Both the position numbers and the translations under genes were made by a program. DNA of 64,000 nucleotides, from assembly GCA_900466605.1 (NCBI GenBank), contig UBMU01000012.1:186001-250000 (forward strand), given 5' to 3'. Shown one piece after another: positions 47,154 to 56,366 of this stretch (position 1 is the first letter of the stretch; every line of letters begins with the position of its first letter). Under the pieces are notes generated by a model that made no database searches, had not been told where the DNA came from, and saw nothing but the letters and a program-made list of their open reading frames with translations. The DNA is from Hyphomicrobiales bacterium. GTDB taxonomy: Bacteria; Pseudomonadota; Alphaproteobacteria; Rhizobiales; Rhizobiaceae.

Positions 47154-48221
47154 TCACTGGGGCCTCACGGTGATGATTTCGCCATTGGACAGAAATGCTG
47201 CCCCTTGGTCGGCGGAAAGCCTTCGCAGGCGTTCCAAGATTGCTTCGAACTCTGCGCCTGCCACAAAGCGCGGCAGACGATCCTCATCGAGTGTTGTAGG
47301 CCTGAGCGTGATGAGGGGGGCCGCGTCTTCACCGTAGATTAGCGTCGTCAGAAAACCATCGGCGGACATGCCGGCCCATAGGCGCTTTACCGCGGGCGCG
47401 GCGTCCAGGAACACCTGCTGGCCGACATAGGTGCCGGCACTGAAAATAATGGGCTTCCCCTGGTAGTAGCCGAAGGCGTGGATGGCATGGGGATGATGAC
47501 CGTGGATGACATCGGCTCCCGCCTCGATCAGGCGTTCGGCGAGGGGGCGCTGGTATTCGGCAAGCTCTTCTCCGGAACCGAACCCCCAGTGCAAGCTCAC
47601 GATCAGGATGTCGCAATGGGCCTTGGCGTCTGTAACCCGCAAGACCGCATCCGTCAGATCGTCATCGCGTGGCCGTGTGCGGATGCGGATAACGGAAGGG
47701 TCTCCTGGCTCCTCCATCTGATACCAAGGATCGATGTCATAGCCTGTCTCGATCCGTAGGCCCGCAATGCCGGCGCGTTCGGAAGATGCCGTCATACCTG
47801 TCGGTGTGAGGCAGGAAAAGGCGATCATGCCGATGCGACGTCCGTTGTGCTCCGTGAAGAACGGGCGCGCGGCGCTTTGCAGATCAGGACCGGCACCAAT
47901 GACTTTGATGCCTGCGCTCTCCAAATGCATGGCGGTATCAACCAGCCCATCGATACCGTAATCGACAGCATGGTTGTTGGCGATCGTCGCAACATCGAGG
48001 CCGAGCGTGGCCAGGCTGTCAGCTATCGAAGGACAGGCGCGGATGTTGAGAAGCTTCTGAACCGGCGCGCCGCGCCGGGTCAGGGGGATCTCGAAATTCC
48101 CCAGGGAGAGATCACCGTTCGCGGCGATCTCAAAGACGGCCCTGGTGGATGCCGACACGTCGTCCAGGCGTTGGACGGGAAGAGTATCTCCGCAAAGAAC
48201 AATAGAAAGTGGCGCAGTCAT
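47154..48221 (-). CDS. CapA-family (YwtB-like) metallophosphatase-fold protein
   Basis: 355 residues from ATG 48221 (AGGGAG upstream). IVLCGDTLPVQ, LGNFEIPLT, TIANNHAVDYGIDGL, ILIVSLHWGFGS and VIHGHHPHAIHAFGYYQGKP are the metal-binding motifs of the CapA/PGA_cap family. Capsule synthesis is unlikely because the gene lies in a transport/catabolic operon; a phosphoesterase or amide-hydrolysing role is inferred from context only. Confidence 0.88.
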   Translation of the reverse strand: MTAPLSIVLCGDTLPVQRLDDVSASTRAVFEIAANGDLSLGNFEIPLTRRGAPVQKLLNIRACPSIADSLATLGLDVATIANNHAVDYGIDGLVDTAMHLESAGIKVIGAGPDLQSAARPFFTEHNGRRIGMIAFSCLTPTGMTASSERAGIAGLRIETGYDIDPWYQMEEPGDPSVIRIRTRPRDDDLTDAVLRVTDAKAHCDILIVSLHWGFGSGEELAEYQRPLAERLIEAGADVIHGHHPHAIHAFGYYQGKPIIFSAGTYVGQQVFLDAAPAVKRLWAGMSADGFLTTLIYGEDAAPLITLRPTTLDEDRLPRFVAGAEFEAILERLRRLSADQGAAFLSNGEIITVRPQ

Positions 48222-48241
48222 CGGCTTGCTCCCTGCGACCG

Positions 48242-49231
48242 TTACATTTTGCGTGATGCGTTCCACTTGTGGTTCCAGTGCTCCTTGTAGGTCACCGGCT
48301 CGTAACGGCGCGGAGTGCTCTCGTCGTAGGTGGTCGGGAGGGTTTCGATGAGCGCGTCGTAGTTCGGCTGGTGGAAGAACACGACGGAGTGGCGGCGTGC
48401 CGTGCTGGCGACCTCGGCTGGCGGGTTGACGACGCGGTGCATGGTCGAGACCCACTTGTCGTTGGTCCATATCTGCATGATGTCGCCGATATTGATCACG
48501 TAGGTGCCCGGTTCGATCGTGACGTCGACCCAGTAGCCGTCCTTATGCTGTGCCTGCAGACCGCCAGCGGCCTTATCCGACATCAGGATGGTCAAGGTGC
48601 CATAGTCGGTATGCGCGCCGGCGCGGATCTGGCCCGGTTCAGGGGCTTCGCTCTGCTCCGGGTAGCAAATGACACGTACGGCGCTGATGTTCTTGTCCAG
48701 TTTGTCAAAGAAGAAGTCATCCGGAAGATCGAGAGCGTGGGCAAAAATACCCATCAGGTCGTTGGCCAGCCGGTTCATGCGGCGATAGTAGGTTTCCATC
48801 GTCGGTTTGAATGCATCCGGGTTTTCAGGATAGAGGTTGGGGTAGAAGTAGAATGAGGCCTGCTCGCCATGGAAATATTCGCCCTCCGGGACGTCTACCG
48901 GACCAATATCGATCATCTCCTTGAGATCGGCCGGGGCGGCCTTCCCAAGGCTGGCGGAGAGCGTCTCGCCCTTGAAAGGGGTATAGCCGCGCGGGGTATT
49001 TCCGGGCGGTTGCTTGATTTTCAATTTCTCGTCGGTTGGCAGCTTGAAGAAATCGGCTGCGGAATCGTAAGTTGCGTCGATAAGCGATTGATCAACTCCG
49101 TGGCCCTTGATGAGAAAGAAGCCGATTTCCTCGCAGGCGTGTTTAACTTCGGCAGCGACTTTGTCGCGGCCTTGCTTCGTGCCTTCCAGAAAAGGGGAGA
49201 TATCAATCAGGGGTATGGACGTCATTCTCAT
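48242..49231 (-). CDS. Isopenicillin N synthase-like 2-oxoglutarate/Fe(II) oxygenase
   Basis: 329 residues from ATG 49231 (GAGGA upstream; ATGs at 49240 and 49225 are alternatives). IPLIDISPFLEG is the N-terminal domain; HTDYGTLTILMSD supplies the His and Asp, MHRVVNPP the second His, and RHSVVFF the Arg that binds 2-oxoglutarate. Enzymes of this fold hydroxylate or demethylate small molecules, including nucleobases. It is the first gene of the minus-strand operon, divergent from a GntR gene. A paralogue lies at 51808. Confidence 0.93.
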   Translation of the reverse strand: MRMTSIPLIDISPFLEGTKQGRDKVAAEVKHACEEIGFFLIKGHGVDQSLIDATYDSAADFFKLPTDEKLKIKQPPGNTPRGYTPFKGETLSASLGKAAPADLKEMIDIGPVDVPEGEYFHGEQASFYFYPNLYPENPDAFKPTMETYYRRMNRLANDLMGIFAHALDLPDDFFFDKLDKNISAVRVICYPEQSEAPEPGQIRAGAHTDYGTLTILMSDKAAGGLQAQHKDGYWVDVTIEPGTYVINIGDIMQIWTNDKWVSTMHRVVNPPAEVASTARRHSVVFFHQPNYDALIETLPTTYDESTPRRYEPVTYKEHWNHKWNASRKM

Positions 49232-49373
49232 GGCAGTCATCCTCGCGTCAAAAGCCTAACATTCTCACGCAAGGGTCATGCCAGTTGCTAAAAATCGTTG
49301 TATATCAATTGCTTGAAATTTCCATTGAAAATATCGCGATGATGTCATACAAAAAAATAAAAATCGTTGACAA

Positions 49374-49387
49374 TTTTTGCACAAAAA
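49374..49387. promoter_or_regulatory. Near-palindrome TTTTTG-CA-CAAAAA, candidate GntR operator
   Basis: Lies in the divergent region between the oxygenase gene and the GntR gene, next to TTGACA at 49367. The TTGCACAA core resembles TTGTGCACAA at 51757-51766. Regulation is inferred. Confidence 0.35.
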
Positions 49388-49409
49388 ATGATCCGCACGG
49401 AAGTGCCGA

Positions 49410-50129
49410 ATGCTTAACTTCGCATCACCCTACTCGGGCGCTTCAAAGATGACTGACACGGACGACATCGAGTCGCAGGTTGCAAACAAGATCCGTACGG
49501 CAATCCTGCATGGCCGTTTGCCGCCCACAGCCAAATTGACCGAGGACATCGTGGCCGAAGCTCTCGACGTCGGGCGCGCCCGCGTTCGCTCCGCCCTGCA
49601 GAGGCTTGCGGTCGAGGGTCTGGTTGAGATCAAGCGCAACCGTGGAGCGTTTGTCGCAAGCCCTAGTCCGCTCGAGACCAAGGCGATATTCGATGCTCGT
49701 CGTGTGGTCGAAAGGGCAACGACCGAGATTGTAACTCGCACAATCATGACCTCGCAGGTCAATATGTTGAAATTTAACCTTGGTCAGTGGGAGCGCGAAT
49801 GGATGCACGGGCAACGGCAAAAAACCATCGCCGGCATCAGCTCCTTCCATATGCTGCTCGCGACAATGGCGCATAATCGACCGCTTGCACTCGCCCTTGA
49901 GCGGCTGGTTCTTCAGACCTCGCTGATTCTTGGCCTCTATGCGACCAACACGACTTTCAGCTCGGCTGCTGTTGAGTACAATTCCTTGCTGGGATTCATC
50001 GATGAAGGCAGAAGTCTGGCTGCGGCCAAGGCCATGGACCGTTGCCTCTACGTTATCGAGCAAGAGCTCGATATGCGCCCCGTCGCCATTCGCGAGGTCA
50101 ATCTCCAGTCGGTGTTCCGTCCGCTTTGA
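49410..50129 (+). CDS. GntR-family regulator with FCD domain
   Basis: 239 residues (226 if started at ATG 49449). The winged HTH reads LTEDIVAEALDVGRARVRSA, LQRLAVEGLVEIKRNRGAFV; the FCD all-helical domain follows with the pattern SSFHMLLATMAHNRPLALAL, whose His residues bind metal. Divergent from the oxygenase operon and so its likely regulator. Its TGA abuts the stop of the next, convergent GntR gene with no spare base. Confidence 0.92.
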   Translation: MLNFASPYSGASKMTDTDDIESQVANKIRTAILHGRLPPTAKLTEDIVAEALDVGRARVRSALQRLAVEGLVEIKRNRGAFVASPSPLETKAIFDARRVVERATTEIVTRTIMTSQVNMLKFNLGQWEREWMHGQRQKTIAGISSFHMLLATMAHNRPLALALERLVLQTSLILGLYATNTTFSSAAVEYNSLLGFIDEGRSLAAAKAMDRCLYVIEQELDMRPVAIREVNLQSVFRPL

Positions 50130-50873
50130 TCATGTGAACACACGCTGGAGTGCATTCGCCTGGGCAATATCCTCGGCTATATCTTCCGCAATGGTACCGA
50201 GATGCGCGACAAGGATTTCTTGAGCCTTGACGGCGTCGCCCTTTTCGATTGCATCCAGCAGAACGGTATGTTCATTCATGGAACATGCTAGATCGTGCTG
50301 ATGCGCGTGCGCGGCGAGGGACAGTGATGATTTGACGAGAATGTCGTGCAGCACCTTCAGCAGAACCTTGTTGCCGGCAAAGTTAGCCATCTTGAGATGA
50401 AACTCACCGGACAGTCGGATCTGGAGCGCGCGTTCCGCGCCCGCTACCGATACCTGCTCCGCTTCTATGTGATCTCGCAGCTCCGATACCACCTTCTTGC
50501 GCCGTGCAGGATTGAACTGGCATAACGTTTTCACGATATGCCCTTCGACGAGGAGCCTTGACTCGAATACGTCTCTACGCTCCGAGGACTCCGGAAACGC
50601 GACGTAAGCACTTTTGTGTGGTTCGAGGCGAATGATGCCGTTCTGCGAAAGCACGAGCAGGATTCTTCGGATACGCTCCCTGCTGACCTTGAAGATTTCG
50701 ACGAGTTCCTCCTCCAGCAAGCGAACCCCCGGAGTGAGGCGTCGTTCGGCGACTGCATCCAGCAGCTTTTTGAACACGACGACCTCGATATCGGTCAGCC
50801 CGGCAGGTCGCAATGCAAGGAGATCTGGGTCCTGTGCCTTCTTGGGGTTTGCCGATTTTGGTTTGATGGCCAT
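50130..50873 (-). CDS. GntR-family regulator with FCD domain, second copy
   Basis: 247 residues. After a lysine-rich N-terminal 25 residues, the HTH reads LLEEELVEIFKVSRERIRRI, then LVLSQNGIIRLEPHKSAYVA, followed by an FCD domain with SGEFHLKMANFAGNKVLLKV. It differs clearly from the neighbour, so it is not a recent duplicate. It follows the hydrolase gene in the same direction by 19 bases and probably shares its transcript. Confidence 0.92.
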   Translation of the reverse strand: MAIKPKSANPKKAQDPDLLALRPAGLTDIEVVVFKKLLDAVAERRLTPGVRLLEEELVEIFKVSRERIRRILLVLSQNGIIRLEPHKSAYVAFPESSERRDVFESRLLVEGHIVKTLCQFNPARRKKVVSELRDHIEAEQVSVAGAERALQIRLSGEFHLKMANFAGNKVLLKVLHDILVKSSLSLAAHAHQHDLACSMNEHTVLLDAIEKGDAVKAQEILVAHLGTIAEDIAEDIAQANALQRVFT

Positions 50874-50892
50874 TGATAATCCTCAGTCGCCG

Positions 50893-51732
50893 TTAAGGCT
50901 GCGCTGTTCGTTCTACTAGCTCGGCCAATGCATTCGCAAGATGTCCGCCTGGTGTCGCAAGCGTCTCCATCACGGAGAAGTGGTTTGTCTCTGGCACAGG
51001 TAGCAGGGTGACGTCATGACCGCAGGCTTGCAGGGCTGCCGCGTAGTCCCCGCTCTGCCTGCAGATCTCCGGTCGCTCCAGAGCGCCGTGGGTTAGAATA
51101 ATCGGCGGCAGCCGCTCAGGCATATTGTGCAGGGGGGAGTGCCTTCGCGCTTCGGCCCAATCCATCCCGATCGGTCCGTTCAGCGACGAAATCCGAATGG
51201 GCTCAAGATCGTAGATGCCGCTGATCAGCAGTGCGCCTTTTACGCAGGGCTGGCCGAGCGCGCACGCCATCAAGTGTGCTCCCGTTGAAATCCCCGAAAG
51301 ATAGACGCTTTCAGGGTTTCGACCGCGGCGCGCCAGCTCTTCGGACAGGAAGTTCACCTGCGCCACTGCTTCCGCGCAGATTTCGCTCATCGTAGCGTCC
51401 GGAGCCAGGGTGTATTCGCCGATAGCGGCCCCAAGGCCGGCTGCCAGTATGCCGTCAGCGACGATCGCCTGGCCTTCCTTGTCGTTCCATTGCCAGTACC
51501 CGCCATGCAGGAAAAGACATGTCGGCGCGTCCGCGTTGTCGTGAAGAAACAAATCCATGCGCTGTCTGGGCTTCTCCCCATACTGAAGATCCCGGATCGT
51601 AGCTTTCCGATACGTCGTCACGCCTTCCTGCGCCCATCGATCGAGAAACTCCTGCCAGTCGGTGACAACTGCGCGGTTGTTGTAGGCGACGTCCAGTTTC
51701 TGACGGTCCATCCCTCTATAGCAATCCACCAT
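50893..51732 (-). CDS. Alpha/beta hydrolase, kynurenine-formamidase-like
   Basis: 279 residues. CLFLHGGYWQWNDKEGQ is the HGGYW oxyanion motif of arylformamidases; YLSGISTGAHLMACAL holds the nucleophile Ser; the His is in ETNHFSVMETLA. Such enzymes hydrolyse N-formyl or ring-derived amides. It is divergent from the second oxygenase, suggesting that the two act on the same compound. Confidence 0.88.
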   Translation of the reverse strand: MVDCYRGMDRQKLDVAYNNRAVVTDWQEFLDRWAQEGVTTYRKATIRDLQYGEKPRQRMDLFLHDNADAPTCLFLHGGYWQWNDKEGQAIVADGILAAGLGAAIGEYTLAPDATMSEICAEAVAQVNFLSEELARRGRNPESVYLSGISTGAHLMACALGQPCVKGALLISGIYDLEPIRISSLNGPIGMDWAEARRHSPLHNMPERLPPIILTHGALERPEICRQSGDYAAALQACGHDVTLLPVPETNHFSVMETLATPGGHLANALAELVERTAQP

Positions 51733-51755
51733 AATTCTCCAGTTTGGGCGCTTGA

Positions 51756-51767
51756 ATTGTGCACAAT
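51756..51767. promoter_or_regulatory. Perfect 12-bp palindrome ATTGTGCACAAT, candidate GntR operator
   Basis: Located in the 75-base divergent region between the hydrolase and second oxygenase genes. GTTAAC and TCGTGCA half-sites lie just downstream. Two GntR proteins are encoded nearby. Confidence 0.4.
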
Positions 51768-51807
51768 ATCGTGCATGTTAACGTCAACGATGTCAAGGAG
51801 CAGTGAA

Positions 51808-52815
51808 ATGGCAATTGGAGCAACGACTCTCACCACCGTACCGATCGTGGATATCGGCCCTTTTCTGACTGGGGCCCCGGAAGAAAAGTCCGCGGTCGCG
51901 GCGACCGTCGATAAGACCAACCGGGAGATCGGTTTCCTGGTCATCACCGGCCACGGGTTCGATCTGGATCTGCTGGCGCGCTGGTTCGCCGTGTCGAAGG
52001 CCTTCTTCGAAGGCGAGCCATCGGCGAAGGATGCCGTTCTTGCGCCGCCCGGCGAGCAGCAGGGATATCATCGCATGGGCAAGTCAGGCCTCGCAGCCAA
52101 GGAAGGGGAGAAGGCTCCGCCGGATTTGCGCGAATATTTCATGGTCGGGCAAACCGACCTGTCCGACCCGGTTTTCACCACAGGTCAAGCCAAGGATTTT
52201 CACCGCGAAAACCGGTGGCCTGCCGGAAATGAGGAATTCAGGCAGGTCGGAACAGCCTACTACAGGGCGATGGCAGATCTAGGGTCAAAGCTTATGCGCA
52301 TCTTTGCCGTCGGCTTGGGCCTTGATGAGAATTACTTCGCCGACAAGATAGACCATCATTTTTCAATTCTGAGCTCGATCTATTATCCCGCACAGCCTAC
52401 ACCGCCGCTTCCGGGCCAGTTGCGCGCCGGTGCGCATACTGATTATGGCAGCCTGACGATCCTTGCGCCGACTGATGCCCCTGGCGGGCTACAAGTTCGA
52501 ACACTGGACGGCGAGTGGGTTGACGTGCCTTACGTTCCGGGCGGCTTCATCATCAATATCGGGGATATGATGCAACGCTGGACCAACGACCAGTGGCTAT
52601 CGAACATGCATCGGGTCGTGAATCCCCCGGCGGTCCCCTTCGTCCCGAAGCCGCGGCAATCCATCGCTTACTTCCTGCATCCCAACTACGATGCCACGAT
52701 CAAGTGCATCCCAACGTGCCTCGATGGCGCCGAACCCAAGCACGAGCCAATCCTTGCGGGGCAGTACATGAAGGAAAAGGAAACAGCGATCGAGACGGCA
52801 ACGCCGACGAAGTGA
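51808..52815 (+). CDS. Isopenicillin N synthase-like 2-oxoglutarate/Fe(II) oxygenase, second copy
   Basis: 335 residues from ATG 51808 with AAGGAG 7 bases ahead; longer frames upstream run through the divergent promoter. VPIVDIGPFLTG and REIGFLVITGHGFD open the protein; GAHTDYGSLTIL gives His and Asp, NMHRVVNPPA the second His, and RQSIAYF the Arg. It shares layout but not close sequence with the copy at 48242, so different steps are likely. Confidence 0.93.
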   Translation: MAIGATTLTTVPIVDIGPFLTGAPEEKSAVAATVDKTNREIGFLVITGHGFDLDLLARWFAVSKAFFEGEPSAKDAVLAPPGEQQGYHRMGKSGLAAKEGEKAPPDLREYFMVGQTDLSDPVFTTGQAKDFHRENRWPAGNEEFRQVGTAYYRAMADLGSKLMRIFAVGLGLDENYFADKIDHHFSILSSIYYPAQPTPPLPGQLRAGAHTDYGSLTILAPTDAPGGLQVRTLDGEWVDVPYVPGGFIINIGDMMQRWTNDQWLSNMHRVVNPPAVPFVPKPRQSIAYFLHPNYDATIKCIPTCLDGAEPKHEPILAGQYMKEKETAIETATPTK

Positions 52816-53019
52816 CGTCGTTGGTGCGGGCCTTCACATCCGCACCTATACGCCGGTCCTAGTGAGGTACTTTATGGCTCGTCCCGACACTCTCGTAATG
52901 ATCACAAAACGCTACGAGCGTGCCGCGGCACGGAAGTCCACGAGGGCGGCGAAGCCTAGCGGTTCAAGTTGTCCGTAGCCGAATGATGTGAGACTTTTAA
53001 GCTTTAGGTCGGATCGACG

Positions 53020-54513
53020 TTGGTGATGAGTATGGCCTCGACCAACGACAAGTTCAAAAGCGATCTGCCTGTTTTGAGCGCCATCATTGCAATCATGGGT
53101 GCGATGGCAATTATCACAAACGCGATCGGAGTTCACACGGTGCTCGGCGCCTTCGTTGCCGGTATCTTGGTTGGCGAGTCGCCTATACTCACCAGACAGA
53201 TCGAGGGCCAACTAAGAGCGCTGACGACGGCCTTGTTCATGCCGGTCTTTTTCGGTCTGACCGGGCTCCATACCGATCTAAGCGTGCTTGCCGATCCATC
53301 CATCTTTCTTCTTGCCGTTGGGCTTATAGTCATTGCAAGCGTTGGAAAATTTGCGGGCGCGTTCTCCGGTGCGAAGGTCGGCGGGTTTTCCAATGCCGAG
53401 GCCATCGCGCTTGGTTGTGGTATGAACGCCCGTGGATCGACCGAGGTGATCGTTGCTTCGATTGGACTTTCGGTTGGTGTTCTGGACCAACGACTATTTT
53501 CGGTGATCGTCGCCATGGCTGTCGTGACAACCATGGCCATGCCTCCCACATTGCGATGGGCGCTCAAAAGACTGCCGGTACGTGACGACGAGAAGAACCG
53601 GCTGGAACTGGAGACGTTCGAAGACAATAGCTTTCTTTCGGATTTTGAGCGCGTCCTGCTTGTCACCAATCAATCGCCAACCAGCGATCTTGCGGCACGC
53701 GTCGCAGGGCATTTCGCGGCCGTCAGAAAAATGCCGATAACAGTCCTCGCGGTCACAGAGACAGATGGCAACGTCGACAGCGATGAGCAGACGACAAAGA
53801 CCAATGATCCCGCAAAATGGGTTAGCGCGCGCGTCCTTGAAGTGGCCGGCGGCGTGGCGAAAACCACCTCCGAAGCGGATGACACCGCACAATCCGACAT
53901 TCACGTCTCGATCAGGAAAAAGGACGGAAAACTGGAAGATGTTTTGGCTGATACGGCCGAAAAAGGACACGACATGATGTTCGTCGGCATAGAGCCGACC
54001 GCAGCGGAGAGCGGTGGTTATAGCGACATTCTGTCGACGATGATCAAGGCCTTTAATGGCACAACGGCCCTCGTCGCATCGAGGGGACGTGCTCCCGGCG
54101 AAGATACCGAACTGAGAATTCTCGTTCCTGTGAGCGGGACCGAGCGTTCCATGAAGTCCGCTGAGTTTGCCTGTGTTATAGCTAAAGCGAGCGGAGCTGC
54201 CATCTCCGCAGTTTATTTCCAGGAGCCCGGTCAGGCGACATCGCTGTCTAGGATCAGCGACACTGACAATATCCATCGCTCTGCCTTCCAACGTCTGGAT
54301 CAGATCGCCGACTACTACGGTGTCTCGATCAAGCGAGTGGTGTCGCAAGGTTCCTCTCCCGAACTTGCGATCCTCACGCACGCTAGAAAGGGACGATTTA
54401 ATTTGATTGTTTTGGGCGTGAGCAAACGCGCGGGCGCGATCCTCTCTTACGGCACGGTAGCAGACACTCTGCTCGAGACCGCAGACCGATCCTTTATCTT
54501 TATTGAGACATGA
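53020..54513 (+). pseudogene. 5'-truncated CPA2-type cation:proton antiporter with C-terminal universal-stress domains
   Basis: 497 residues. Begins in the middle of a Kef/NapA-type transporter (TNAIGVHTVLGAFVAGILVG, FFGLTGLHTDLSVL, GMNARGSTEVIVASIG) with about six spans; the first half of the membrane domain, with its essential aspartates, is missing. From about residue 205 on there are two USP-like domains (ERVLLVTNQSPTSDLAARVA; LRILVPVSGTERSMKSAEFA). A stop lies in frame just upstream, so this is a remnant, though the USP part is still open. Confidence 0.75.
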
Positions 54514-54547
54514 CAGGTTCGACGGTCGTCCTTTCGGCTGGTACGTT

Positions 54548-55246
54548 CTAGTCGGAAGACGCGGCAAGCACCCTGCCGCCCTCAACTTGCTGAACGATAA
54601 CAGCGCTCTTTAGGCCATCGGGCGCTGCGGATAACGGCAACTCCAGCCTCTTGCCCTTCCATATACCAAGACGCTGGAGCGCATGCACAACATGGGCGTG
54701 CGGCAACGTTTCGCCCGCATTCTCGCCTCGTCCGACTGGAACCTCGACGATACCCGGATCATACCGCACAAGCCAGACATCGGCCGGCGCCCAAACGTCT
54801 TTCGAGGCGTCGACGACGACGACGTCTGCCGATAAGTGGATGCGCGGCCCGGACAAGGCTGGCTCGGAGGCGATGACACGCCCGATCTCGGCGAGATCGT
54901 AGCCGACGACCGACTGATGGCCGTTGATCACCATCTGCGGCGTAAACGCGCCGGATTGGCCAAGTGCAGGCTCGTAGGTCATTTGCCGGTCAGTGAATTC
55001 CTTCTTCCCGAAACTGTCTTTCCAGCCGAGATAATCCCAATAGGTAACTGAAAAACTCAGGGCCAGCACGTTCGGATCGCTGCTGAGCCTGACGAGATTG
55101 GCATTGGCCGGCGGACACGAGGAGCAGCCTTGGCTCGTGAACAGCTCGATGATCGCTGGCGACTGCCCGGCGCTGGCCTGCGCGGCGGAACCAAGACCCA
55201 AGATCGCAGTAGCGATCGTGAGGTTGAACCTGGTGAAATGCTGCAT
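54548..55246 (-). CDS. Secreted DUF1223 protein with thioredoxin-like CxxC
   Basis: 232 residues from ATG 55246 (AAGGAG upstream). Signal peptide at 1-25, then the DUF1223 hallmark IIELFTSQGCSSCPPANANL with the CSSC pair, and FSVTYWDYLGWKDSFGKKEF. The family is periplasmic and predicted to be redox active. It is convergent with the antiporter remnant. Confidence 0.9.
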   Translation of the reverse strand: MQHFTRFNLTIATAILGLGSAAQASAGQSPAIIELFTSQGCSSCPPANANLVRLSSDPNVLALSFSVTYWDYLGWKDSFGKKEFTDRQMTYEPALGQSGAFTPQMVINGHQSVVGYDLAEIGRVIASEPALSGPRIHLSADVVVVDASKDVWAPADVWLVRYDPGIVEVPVGRGENAGETLPHAHVVHALQRLGIWKGKRLELPLSAAPDGLKSAVIVQQVEGGRVLAASSD

Positions 55247-55472
55247 GGTGCTGCTCCTTGGTGATCGGCCTCTCCGTCTCCTTCTTCGCGGCCGAAACAC
55301 CATTCGTTACGGCTTCACGCTTTTGTGACAACTCGCACCTGAAGGACAGGACCGCCGGCATTGGGCGTCGAAAGCTCCCGGCGTCCGCGAAATATTTCCA
55401 CACGGCTGTAACAAATCCCGGTTTGCCTACGTACAGGGTTTAGGAACGCAACGTAACCGGACATCGAAAACG

Positions 55473-56366
55473 ATGATGGCTCTCGACGACCACGGTCAGC
55501 CTGCGGCGAAAGGCCCGACGACCCCTGACTCCCAGATAACACCTGGTCCGACGAACACGGTCATTCTCCGCCACTCGCTCGCGACCCGCCTGACCCACTG
55601 GATCAACGTTCTCTGTCTCAGCTTGCTTCTCTTGAGCGGGCTGCAGATTTTCAATGCTCATCCCGAATTGTACTGGGGCCAGTATGGCGCGGATTCGGAC
55701 CCGGCCTGGTTTTCGATCAGTGCGGTCGAAGCAGGCGGCGGCACGCGCGGCCTGCTTCGCATCGGCAAGCTGGAGATAGCGACGACGGGCATTCTCGGCG
55801 TTTCGGGAACCGGCGACGCCGCCGTCCAGCGCGGCTTTCCTTCGTGGATCACCATCCCGAGTTATCAGGATCTCGCGACCGGCCGCCGCTGGCATCTCTT
55901 CTTTGCCTGGCTCTTCGTTATCAATGGATCGATCTATGCCCTTGTCGGCTTTCTGTCTGGCCATTTCCGCCGCGATCTGGCGCCGAGCGGCGAAGAGATC
56001 TCGCCGCAGCATCTGCGCCAGGAGATCGCCGATCACGCCCGCCTACGTTTTCCCAAGGGCGAGAAGGCACGGCACTATAATGCACTGCAGAAGCTCACCT
56101 ATCTTATCGTCATATTCGTCCTGCTGCCGCTGATGTTTACGACGGGCCTCACCATGTCGCCCGGCATGGATGCCGGTTATCCCTTCCTGCTCGACCTCTT
56201 CGGGGGCCGCCAATCGGCCCGGTCGATCCACTTCATCTGCGCCTGGTCGATCGCCCTCTTCGTGCTGGTGCATGTGGGGATGGTGATCCTCTCCGGCCTC
56301 TGGAACAACATGCGCTCGATGGTTACAGGCCGCTACGTGATCGAAACCAGCAAAGGTGACCGATGA
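55473..56366 (+). CDS. Cytochrome b561/b6-type membrane subunit
   Basis: 297 residues. Membrane helices carry heme-binding His: LRHSLATRLTHWINVLCL, WHLFFAWLFVINGSI and IHFICAWSIALFVLVHVGM. ATG overlaps the next gene stop-start (ATGA). It would transfer electrons between quinol and the molybdoenzyme encoded next, the same arrangement as MsrPQ-like or YedYZ-like pairs. A loop of about 60 residues between helices 1 and 2 is rich in G. Confidence 0.88.
   Translation: MMALDDHGQPAAKGPTTPDSQITPGPTNTVILRHSLATRLTHWINVLCLSLLLLSGLQIFNAHPELYWGQYGADSDPAWFSISAVEAGGGTRGLLRIGKLEIATTGILGVSGTGDAAVQRGFPSWITIPSYQDLATGRRWHLFFAWLFVINGSIYALVGFLSGHFRRDLAPSGEEISPQHLRQEIADHARLRFPKGEKARHYNALQKLTYLIVIFVLLPLMFTTGLTMSPGMDAGYPFLLDLFGGRQSARSIHFICAWSIALFVLVHVGMVILSGLWNNMRSMVTGRYVIETSKGDR

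Noticed and set aside
52912..53211. Minus-strand 99-codon frame opposite the antiporter remnant
   Set aside because: Its N-terminal part is antisense to the membrane helices; the remainder shows no match I can name.
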